Assembly: GCA_037043455.1 (NCBI GenBank) | Contig: JAWPHD010001431.1 | Location: 248,001-312,000 of the forward strand | DNA: 64,000 nucleotides | Direction of reading: 5' to 3' | Source: Cyrtodaria siliqua | Lineage: Eukaryota; Mollusca; Bivalvia; Adapedonta; Hiatellidae | Shown here: positions 12,401 to 24,400 of the stretch, piece after piece | Layout of the letters: every line of letters starts with the position of its first letter | Numbering within the stretch: position 1 is the stretch's first letter | Notes under the pieces: generated by a model | The model's input: only the letters and a program-made list of their open reading frames with translations | Database searches by the model: none | What the model was told of the DNA's origin: nothing | Program-made: the position numbers and the translations under genes

Positions 12401-15400
12401 TGCATTAAAAACAAGTACTGAAATACATACTGCATTACAAACAAGTATTGAAATACATATTGCAACACAAATAAGCACTGAAATATATACTGCAACACAA
12501 GCATGTACTGAAAAAATACTGCAACATGAACATGTACTGTAATACATACTGCAACACAAACAAGTACTGAAAGAATGCTACAACCCAAATATGTACTGAA
12601 ATACATACCGCAAAACAAACAAGTACCATAATTTATACTGCAGCACCAACAAGTACTGACATACACACTGCAACACAAACAAGTACTGAAACACATACTG
12701 CAGCACCAACAAGTACTGAAATACATATGGCAACACTATCAAGTAGTGAAATACATATGGCAACACTATCAAGTAGTGAAATTCATATGGCAACACTATC
12801 AAGTAGTGAAATTCATATGGCAACACTATCAAGTAGTGAAATACATATGGCAACACTATCAAGTAGTGAAATACATATGGCAACACTATCAAGTAGTGAA
12901 ATTCATATGGCAACACTATCAAGTAGTGAAATACATATGGCAACACTATCAAGTAGTGAAATACATATGGCAACACTATCAAGTAGTGAAATTCATATGG
13001 CAACACTATCAAGTAGTGAAATACATATGGCAACACTATCAAGTAGTGAAATACATATGGCAACACTATCAAGTAGTGAAATACATATGGCAACACTATC
13101 AAGTAGTGAAATTCATATGGCAACACTATCAAGTAGTGAAATACATACTGCAACATGACAGGAACTGACATGCATGCTGCAACAGAACATATTCTGAAAC
13201 ATGTACTGCAACATAAACACAGACTGAAAATTAGAAAATTAGAAAATTAAAAAATGCCCCGCTAAAGGGTTATCAGTTGCTTACAAAATGGAGTAACAAA
13301 ATGTTAAGTGTAATATTAAAAGGCAAGTTTAAAATATGGACCTGATTTGGGTAGGAACATAATTGTGCCATATAGATGTAAGTGTGTATGAAGTTTGAAT
13401 ACTGTAAGGCTTTTGGTGTGTGAGTAATTGACTTAATAAACAAGAAGGCCAAGATGGCCCTAAATCGATCACTTGAGTAATGGCCCATTATCAAACTTCT
13501 TATAAATCTTATGGTCATATACAATCTGTGCAAGTTCGGTTAAGATTGTTCTAGAAATGTGGCCTCTGTTGTGTTAACAACATTGATATAAAGACACTGA
13601 CAAAGTTTGGTAAAGATCAAATACAAAATGAAAGTGCTAGAGTGTAACCCCTGGGGCAGGGTCAAATGTGACCCCAGAGTTACATGTAATACATGAGAGC
13701 TGTGTGACTTTGTGTTTCGAAGAAGAAGATTTAAGTTTTTCCCTATACAAGTCTATGTAAAACATGTGACCCCTGGGGCAGGGCCAAATGTGACCCCAGG
13801 GTCACCATTTGAACAAACTTGGTAGAGGACCATAAGCTTATAGCAAATGCAAAATATTAAACCTCTGGCTCTTGCAGTTTCAGAGAAAAAGATTTTTCCA
13901 AAGTTTTCCCCTATACAAGTCTATGTAAAATGGGGCGGGCCAAATGTGACCCCAGGGTCACCATTTAAACAAACTTGATAAAGGACCATAAGCTTATAGT
14001 AAATGCAAAATATTAAACCTCTGGCTCTTGTAGTTTCAGAGAAAAATATTTTTAAAAAAAAATCCTATGTAAAACTGTGACGCCTGGGACGGGACCAAAT
14101 TTGACCCCAGGGTCACCATTTGAACAAATTTGGTAGTGGACCATTAGCTGATGCTACTTGCAATATATGAGAGCTCTGTGTCTTGTGGTTTCAGAAAAGA
14201 AGATTTTTTAAAGTTTTTTCCTATATAAATCTATGAAAAACATGCAAAATCTCAATATACAAACTTCGGACCCCCCAGGGCATGGCCATTTTTGACCCGG
14301 GGACTTCATTTAATCAAAATTGATAGTCTAGGCACAGGCAATTATTTTAAAAGAAAAACTGTCGAAATCTGTCCAGCGGTTCTTGAAAAGAAGATTTTTT
14401 AACGTTTCGACCAAATATGGTAATGGCGTCCATCTTGGATGTCACTGTGACCTAATTTTAACGAATTTAAAAACCATTCTTCTAAGGATCATCCATATGA
14501 AGTTTGGTCAAAATTGGCTTCTGAGGACAAGTCGTTTGAAGCAAAAGTTAACGATGACGGACGAAGAGTGTTCGACTCAGGTGATATAAAAACGTCAATG
14601 TAAAATTTTAATGTAAATTAACAGTGTAAAAAGTAGGTCAACGTCATTTGTATTGACCTGATTTTGGTAGGAACCTATTGCTGTCATATAGTTGTAAGTG
14701 TGTATGAAGTTTAAAAGCTGCACTGCTTCTGGTATCAGAGTAATGGACATAATAAAACACTTGAATGTAAAACTTTAATGTAAATTAACAAAGTGTAAAA
14801 AGTAGGTCAAGGTCATTTATATTGGCCTGATTTGGGTAGGAACATATTGCTGTCATACAGATGTAAGTGTGTATGATGTTTGGAAACTGTGTGGCTTTTG
14901 GTATCTGAGAAACTGAGTTAAAACAAGATGGCCCTAAATCGATCACCTGAGGATCTTTGCAATGATAAAAAAATGCTCCTCTCGCAAATGCTGATTGAAG
15001 ATGTTTTTAAGTCTTTCCTTATGTAAGTCTATGTAAAAACATACAAAATCTCTACATACAAACTTTGCACCCAGGGGTTGCAGCCATCTTTGACCCCAGG
15101 GAGTGCGTGGTCCAGTGGTAGAACGCCGAACTCCTGATCGAGAGGTCGTGGGTTCGATCCTCCGTCGCGACCACGTTATTTATCCTTGAGCAAGATAATT
15201 AATCCACATTGCTCAGTACTGGTTCTACCCAGGAAGCCATCGAGAGTGATTAATCTAAGTTGCAATAACTTGTTTCGCAATCGATGTAAAATAAATATGT
15301 TTAAACAAACCCCAGGGACTTCAAATGAGCAAACTTGATAGACCAGGGGTTAGCTATCATTAATAATAATAAGAAATGTCACAGTAAGTGACAAATGCCC

Positions 15401-18400
15401 CCGAAATGACCTGTAAGTGTGACCTTGACCTTGGAGCAATATGAAACCAACAGATATATTTAAAAGTTATTCCAAAAAAAATAATATATATATATTTCCA
15501 AAAAAAAAAAAAAAAATATTCCAAATAAAAAAAAAAAAAATTGTGGTGAGCAATTATGCGAAGTTATTTGAAAATCCGTCGATTATTGTCAGAGTTATGA
15601 AGCGGACTCGATTGTATAGACGAACGGATTTTGACCTTTGATTTCTAAGTGTGACCTTGACCTTGGAGCCACGGACCTGAATTTTGTGCGCGACACGTCG
15701 TCTTGTTGTGATGAGCAATTGTGCGAAGTTATTTGAAAATCCATCCATTATTGTCAGAGTTATGAAGTGGACACGAGTGTACAGATGAACGGATTTTGAC
15801 CTTTGACCTCTAATTGTGACCTTGACTTTGGAGCCACGGACCTGGTTTTTGTCCGCGACACGTCGTCTTTTGTGGTGAGCAATTGTGCGAAGTTATTTGA
15901 AAATCCGTCCATTATTGTCAGAGTTATGAAGCGGACACGACTGTACACGCGAACGGACAGACAGTGCGACTACTATATGCCACCCTTCGGGGGCATACTA
16001 AAGAACAAGAAGGCCTGTGGATGCTCTACAAGCTAAAATGGCTCTTATATCAAGGGGTTTCATCATTAAATTCCTTTCAATATCTTTTGACACGTGCAAA
16101 ACACAACAACACCCTCAACCAAAATTTAAACCCACAAGTCCATGCTAACAATTTCAAAGAAGATTTTTTAAGCTTTCCCTATATAAGTCTATGTAAAACA
16201 TGCAAAATCTTTACATACAAACTTTAGAAAAATTAACAAAAGGAAAAAAAAAAATAAAAAAATAACTCCAGTGGGATTTGAACCCACGGCCCTAGGTTCC
16301 CAGTGTACAAGAATTTTTCTATGGTGGCCATCTTGGAGTGCATTAACTTTCTTTAACAAATTTGAAAAACATTCATCTAAGGATCATCTATGTGAAGTTT
16401 GGTCAAAATTGAACAAGCTGTTTCTGAGGTCAAAATTGAACAAGCTGTTTCTGAGAAGAAGATTTTTTAAAAAATGTCCCTATGTAAGTCTTTGTAAAAC
16501 ATGTGACCTCTGGGGCGGGGCCAAATGTGAACCCAGGATCACCATTTGAACAAGCTTGGTAGAGTACCACAAGCTTATAGTAGATGCAAAATATTAAACT
16601 TCTGGCTCTTGTAGTTTCAGGGAAGAAGATTGTTTAAGTATTTCCCTATAGAAGTCTATATACAACATGTGACCCCTGGGGAAGGGCCAAATGTGACCCC
16701 AGGGTCACCATTTGAACAAACTTGAATGAGGACCATAAACTTATAGCAAGCAAAATATTAAACCTCTGGCTCTTGCAGTTTCAGAGAAGATGAATTTTTA
16801 AGTTTTTCCCTATACAAGTCTATGTAAAAGGGGCAGGGCCAAATATGAACCCAGGGTCACCATTTGAACAAACTTAGTAGAGGACCATAAGCTGATGCTA
16901 CATGTAATACATGAGAGCTCTGTGCCTTGTAGTTTCAGAGAAGAAGATTTTTAAAATTGTTTTCCTATACAAGTCTATGAAAACAAGAGCACCAAGAATT
17001 GCAGGGCAATCCATAGTCCCCCACCGGTCCAGATAAGCATTTTCCAGACATTTCCTATGATGGAGGTCAAAGATCAAGGTCAAGGTCACAATGACCTTAT
17101 TTTGGTACGCGACACACCGCTATCCCAAGATGTATTCACATACCAAGTTTGGTATATCTAAGTGTTATAGTATTAAAAATACGGTCCGGATAAGCATTTT
17201 CTATGACAGAGGTCACAGGTCAAGGTCACAGTGATCTTATTTTGGTACGAGACACACCACTATCCCAAGATGTATTCACATACCAAGTTTGGTATCTCTA
17301 AGTGTTAAAGTATTGAAAATACGGTCAGGACAAGCATTTTCTATTACAAAGGTCACAGATCAAGGTCACAATGACCTTTTTTTGGTACGCGACACACCGT
17401 TATCCCAAGATGTATTCACATACCAAGTTTGGTATCTCTAAGTGTTATAGTATTGAAAATACGGTCCAGACAAGCATTTTCTATGACAGAGGTCACAGGT
17501 CAAGGTCACAGTGACCTTATTTTGGTACGAGACACACCGCTATCCCAAGATGTATCCACATACCGAGTTTGGTATCTCTTAGTGTTATAGTATTGAAAAT
17601 ATGGCCCCGACAAGCATTTTCTATGACAGAGGTCACATGACATGGTCAAGGTCACAGTGACCTTATTTTGGTATGCGACACACCGCTATCCCAAGATGTA
17701 TCTACATACCAAGTTTGGTATCTCTAAGTGTTATAGTATTGAAAATATGGTCCAGACAAGCATTTTCTATGACAGAGGTCACAAGTCAAGGTCAAGGTGA
17801 CAATGACCTTATTTTAGTACGCGAAACACCGCTATCCCAAGACGTATCCACATAACAAGTTTGGTATCTCTAAGTGTTATAGTATTGAAAATACGGTCCG
17901 GACAAGCATTTTCTATGACAGAGGTCACAGGTCAAGGTCACAATGACCTTATTTTGGTATGCGACACACCGCTATCCCAAGATGTATTCACATACCAAGT
18001 TTGGTATCTCTAAGTGTTACAGTATTGAAAATACGTTCCGGACAAGCATTTTCTATGACAGAGGTCACCGGTCAAGGTCAAGGTCACAGTGACCTTATTT
18101 TGGTACGCGACACATCGCTATCCCAAGATGTATGCACATACCAAGTTTAGTATCTCAAAGTCTTATAGTATGGAAAATATGGCCCGGACAATCATTCGGA
18201 CGGACGGACGGACGGACGAGGTGCAAACCTATAGTCCCCCCGGGACCGGTGGGGGACTAAAAATGCAAAATCTCCATATACAAACTTCGGACGCCCGGGG
18301 ACCGGCCATTTTTGACCCAGGGGACTTCATTTGAACAAATTTGATAGTCTAGGCATAGGCGACCATTTTAAAAGAAAAACTGTTAAAATCTGTCGAGGGG

Positions 18401-21400
18401 TTCTTGAGAAGAAGATTTTTAAGGTTTCAACCAGATATGGTAATGCCAGCCATCTTGGATAACGTGCTGACCTAATTTTAATAAATCTAAAAAGCATTCA
18501 TCTAAGGATTATCCACGTGAAGTTTGGTCAAAATTGGCATAGCGGTTTCTGAGGACAAGTCGTTTGAAGCAAAAGTTAATGACGACGGACGATGGACAGG
18601 TGATCTAAAAAAAACTTCAATGTAAAACTTTTATGTAAATTAACAAAGTGCCAAAGGTAGGTCAAGGTAATTCACATTGACCCACTTTTCATTGGAACAT
18701 ATCGCTGTCATGTAGTTATCAACATTTGTAAAGTTTGAAAGCTCTAAGGCATCTGGCGTTGGAGAAATGGACTTAACAAAAAACTTTAATGTAAAAAAAC
18801 TTGAATGAAAAACTTTGATGTAAATTAACAAAGTGTAAAAAGTAGGTCAAGGTCATTTATAATGACCTGATTTGGGTAGGAACATATTGCTGTCATACAG
18901 ATGTAAGTGTGTATGACGTTTGGAAACTGTATGGCTTTTGGTATCTGAGGAGTTGAGATAATGAAAAAACTTGAATATAAAACTTCAATGTAAATTAACA
19001 AAGTGTAAAAAGTAGGCCAAGGTCATTTATATTGACCTGATTTCGGTAGGAGCATATTGCTGCCATATAGATGTTAGTGTGTATCATGTTTGAAAACTGT
19101 ACGGCTTTTGTTATCTGAGAAATTGACTTAATAAAAATCTTGAATGTAAAAACGCGACATACAGACGTAAGGACGGACAAGGGTAACACTATATGCCCGC
19201 ACCACTTTCAAGGCAGGGCATAAATATGATGCAACACAAATAAGTACTAAATACTTACTGCAACACAAACAAGTACTGAAATACATACTGCAATGCAAGA
19301 AAGTAGTGAAATACATACTGCAGCATTAACATTTACTGAAATACGTACTGCAGCACAAACAAGTACTGAAACACATACTGCAACATAACAGTACTGAAAT
19401 ACATACTGCAACATAAACACATCCTGAAATACATACTTCAACACAAACAAGTACTTAAATATATACCAACACAAACAAGTACTGAAATACATACTGCAAC
19501 ACAAATAAGTACTGAAATACATACTGCAATTCAAGAAAATAGTGAAATACATACTGCAGCATAAACATTTACTGAAATACGTACTGCAGCACAAACAAGT
19601 ACTGCAACACATGCTGCAACATAACAGTACTGAAATACATACTGCAACATAAACACATCCTGAAATACATACTTCAACACAAACAAGTACTAAAATATAC
19701 ACTGCAACACAAACAAGTACTGAAATACATACTCAACTCACACACATACTGAAATACATACTGCAAACCAAAAGAAGTACTGAAATAGATACTGTAGCAT
19801 AAACATGTACTGATATACATACTGCAAAACAAAAAGGTACTAAAATACATACTGCAACATAAACATGTACTGAAATACACACTGCAGCATAAATATGTAC
19901 TGAAATACATACTGCATCACAAACAAGTACAGAAATGACCTATAGTCAGCCAGATAGAAACACTGATAATTACCCCAGGTAGTGCCCACATCTCATTGTC
20001 AGACCTCATTACAGCAACAAACTCAAGAACCCGTTTTCCATGTTTCATCTGCACCTGGTTCTCAATCATCTGCCATCTGTAAAGTAATTATAATGAATCA
20101 GATTTATCATCTGGTTCCTCGTCATATTCCATCTGAGGTAAGTAATTATAATGGATCAGATTTATCACCTGGTTCCCAGTCATATTCCATCTGAGATAAT
20201 TATAATGAATCAGATTTATCACCTGGTTCCCCGTCATATTCCATCTGAGATCATATAATGTCTCAGATTTATTACCTGGTTCCCTGTCATATTCCATCTG
20301 AGATCATTATAATGAATCAGATTTATCATCTGGTTCCCAGTCATATTCCATGTGAGATACGTTATTATAATTTCTAAGACCTTGAAGATTCATTCTGAGT
20401 GTTAGTGTCATTGCTATTGTTCAGTTAGGATTGATTGATTGATTGAATTGGATTTTATAGTCGCACCAACAGCTAAGGTCATATGGCGACTTTCCAGCTT
20501 CCATTGGTGGAGGAAGACCCCAGGTGCCCCTCCGGGCATTTTTCGTGCACGGGCGGGCACCTGGGTAGAACCACCGACGTTCCGCAAGCCAGCTGGATAG
20601 CTTCCTCACATAAAGATTCCTAGGCCCCTGAGGGATCGAACCTACAGCGGTGAGGGGCAAGTGATTTCAAGTCAGAGACATTAACCACTCGGCGACGGAC
20701 GCCCCGTTCAGTTAGGAGTATCTACTACTGATATCTAATACAGTGAGCGAATTCTTTCCATGCAACACTTCATAAATATTGCATCCCAGTGAGGATGACA
20801 GTGACAAATGTCAACCTGAGAAAAATAATGTCGACTGAAGCGAAGCCGAGGTTGACATTATTTTCCGACTGGGATGAAATATTTATTTCATTATTATACC
20901 GAAAAAAAATTATTGAAATATATGGGGAAAAAAATCTCTTTTTTTTAAATAAAAAATACAAAAAAAAAAAAAAAAAAAAAAAATATCTAATAAAAGTTAT
21001 GATGTAAGTATCATAAAACAAAATTAATATCCTTTATATCAACATGTTAACATTATAAACAACATCAAATTGTATCCGTATGACAGATATTGAAGTAATG
21101 TCTTCAACTATATTTTAATAAGCGTTCATCCAAATTCATTTGCGCATAGCGTATTTATCATGGAAAACCCAATATCTATTTATATACTTCCTCTGATGTC
21201 ACAATCATGAAACAGTACTTGAATATTTGACCGCTCTGCATCATAATCGGGAAACAGATGAAACTGTTTCACGGGTGTGTATGGAAATTTTACGTTCGGT
21301 TTTACACTGAGGTTTAATAATATAAGAATCTTTCAAGGTTATCCGGTGAAGATAGGGAATTCCAACCCATTCCAACCCAAGATATAAGTGTTTTAAGTCT

Positions 21401-24400
21401 GCCAAGGTTCCGATTAAAACACTTATAGTGAGGGTTGGAATTCCCTATCTGAACCGAATACCCATGATAGATTTTTTTTTTTGCATATCAGAGACATGTT
21501 GTGCATTGACGCCGCCAGCTACTAACGTTTTGCATGTTTTCCTGCATACCGGATGTTGGTGCGCGTATGACTTTTATCTCGACCCAAGGGTGAGATGGAT
21601 ATATCTAACCTCGGTAAAATGGTAGATTTCCATGTTCGGTATGCAAGAATATTAAATCCTGCGGGTTTAAAACTCATGGTAATCATTACTTCTGAGTAAA
21701 TAGTGCACTTATCAATGTTTACCCCCAACAGAGGGGTGTCATGGATTCCCCAAGGATTAGACATCACTGATGACACCAGGATAGAGAATTAGACAGAACC
21801 CGGTACCAACATGGGGATATTTGATATTGAGTATATTGGTAGACCCTATGGAATTATAGCTCCTATAGATGGGAATTTGACGTCAATTTGTATATTTGTC
21901 TAATTCCCCTGAGTATGCCCCCCTCCCGCACCCCACCCGCCTTCTCGGGTCAGGGAATACACTGATAGGTGCATATGTGCTAGGGAAAATAAGTAGCACT
22001 GCACTATATAAACTGACACTATTTATGGACTATTGGTCTGCCATTTTAAAAAAAAGATCCAAAATGGATGGGATATGGTCAAGTGAAATTTTCAACTAAA
22101 TGCATATTTTAGGCAAGAGCAATGTCAAACATATAGTACATGACAGTAAAGCAATGTCAACCATATAGTATATGACAGTTTTTGACCCCATGGGACCCAT
22201 TTTCGAACCTGACCAAAATATAATTAAGACAACATTTCGACAAAGTTTCATCAAGATCGGGTCAGAAATATGGCCTCTAGAGTGTACTAGTGACCTAGTT
22301 TTTGACCCTGTGTGACCCTGTGTGACCCATTTTCGAACTTTAGCAAGCTATAATTGAGACAAATATTCTGACAAAATTGCATCAAGATCGGGTCAAAAAT
22401 ATGGCCTCTAGAGTGTACACACGGTTTTTCCAAAGTCTGACCTAGTGACCTAGTTTTTAACTTCATGTGACCCATTTCCGAACTTGATCAAGATAAACAA
22501 TTTGACAAAACTTCATCAAGATTGGGTAACAAATATGACCTCTAGAGTGTACACAAGTTTTTTTCAAGTATTTGACCTAGTGACCTAGTTTTTGATCCCA
22601 CATGACCCATTTTTGAACTTGACCGAGATTTCATTGAGACAAACATTCTGACAAAGTTTCATCAAGATCGGGTCAGAAATACGGCTTCTAGAGTGTACAC
22701 AAGGTTTTTCAAGTATTTGACCTAGTGACCTAGTTTTTGACCCCATGGGACCCATTTTCGAACTTGACCAAAATATAATTAAGACAACATTTCGACAAAG
22801 TTTCATCAAGATCGGGTCAGAAATATGGCCTCTAGAGTGTACTAGTGACCTAGTTTTTGACCCTGTGTGACTCTGTGTGACCCATTTTCGAACTTTAGCA
22901 AGCTATAATTGAGACAAATATTCTGACAAAATTGCATCAAGATCGGGTAAAAAATATGGCCTCTAGAGTGTACACACGTTTTTTCCAAAGTCTGACCTAG
23001 TGACCTAGTTTTTAACACCATGTGACCCATTTTTGTACTTGACCAAGATATAATTAAGACAAACATTTTGACAAAGAGTGTACACAAGGTTTTTCCAATA
23101 TTTGACCTAGTGACCTAGTTTTTAACCCCATGTGACCCATTTTCAAACTTCACCAAGATATAATTAAGACAAACATTCTGACAAAGTTGCATCAAGCTCG
23201 AGTCAAAAATATGGCCTCTAGAGTGTACACAAGGTTTTTCCAATATTTGACCTAGTGACCTAGTTTTTAACTTCATGTGACCCATTTCCGAACTTAAACA
23301 AGATATAATTAAGATAAACAATTTGACAAAATTTCATCAAGATTGGGTAACAAATATGACCTCTAGAGTGTACACAAGTTTTTTGAAATATTTGACCTAG
23401 TGACCTAGTTTTTTGACCCCACATGACCCATTTTTGAACTTGACCGAGATTTCATTGAGACAAACATTCTGACAAAGTTTCATCAAGATCGGGTCAAAAA
23501 TATGGCCTCTAGAGTGTACACACGGTTTTTCCAAAGTTTGACCTAGTGACCTAGTTTTTAAACCATGTGACCCATTTTTTAACTTGACCAAGATATAATT
23601 AAGAAAAACATTTTGACAAAGTTTCATCAAGATTGGGTCAGAAATACGGCTTCTAGAGTGTACACAAGGTTTTTCAAGTATTTGACCTAGTGACCTAGTT
23701 TTTAACCCCATGTGACCCATTTTCAAACTTGACCAAGATATAATTAAGACAAACATTCTGACAAAGTTGCATCAAGATCGGGTCAAAAATATGGCCTCTA
23801 GAGTGTACACACGGTTTTTCCAAAGTTTGACCTAGTGACCTAGTTTTTAAACCATGTGACCCATTTTTTAACTTGACCAAGATATAATTAAGAAAAACAT
23901 TTTGACAAAGTTTCATCAAGATTGGGTCAGAAATACGGCTTCTAGAGTGTACACAAGGTTTTTCAAGTATTTGACCTAGTGACCTAGTTTTTAACCCCAT
24001 GTGACCCATTTTCAAACTTGACCAAGATATAATTAAGACAAACATTCTGACAAAGTTGCATCAAGATCGGGTCAAAAATATGGCCTCTAGAGTGTACACA
24101 CGGTTTTTCCAAAGTTTGACCTAGTGACCTAGTTTTTAACACCATGTGACCCATTTTTGAACTTGACCAAGATATAATTAAGACAAACATTTTGACAAAG
24201 CGTGTACACAAGGTTTTTCCAATATTTGACCTAGTGACCTAGTTTTTAACCCCATGTGACCCATTTTCAAACTTGATCAAGATATAGTTAAGACAAACAT
24301 TCTGACAAAGTTGCATCAAGCTCGGGTCAAAAATATGGCCTCTAGAGTGTACACAAGGTTTTTCCAATATTTGACCTAGTGACCTAGTTTTTAACTTCAT

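Larger units (their letters stand above)
14924..18605 (+). mobile_element. Helentron-like noncoding element, family 3, carrying nested insertions
   Basis: It starts CAAGATGGCCCTAAATC; GATCACCTG (14941-14949) is the exact reverse complement of CAGGTGATC (18597-18605). The core is like 13441-14585. Inside it lie a SINE (15105-15310), an element at 15368-15996, a tRNA-like SINE fragment (16262-16300) and an element at 16984-18258. The A-run insertion site in Q is visible on both sides. Confidence 0.7.
13240..19222 (+). mobile_element. Composite: dispersed repeat Q with nested elements
   Basis: Q sequence is seen at about 13296-13437, 14588-14920 and 18606-19222, with units of about 175 bp (AAAGTGTAAAAAGTAGGTCA, GGTAGGAACATATTGCTG, GGCTTTTGGTATCTGAG). 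It ends with an ACGGACAAGG tract and ATGCCCGCACCAC...GGCAGGGCATAAA. It is interrupted by elements at 13441-14585 and 14924-18605, the second of which carries further insertions. The whole block sits inside the 30-bp minisatellite. Confidence 0.65.

Noticed and set aside
11444..13171. Cys-rich repeat proteins ([10 protein letters not shown] type) of up to 306 residues
   Set aside because: The 30-bp unit is open in all gene-strand frames; sequence drift, not codon constraint, explains the variation.
15105..15180. Functional tRNA gene
   Set aside because: A and B boxes are present, but acceptor arms do not pair well and the sequence continues into a SINE body with a shared central block.
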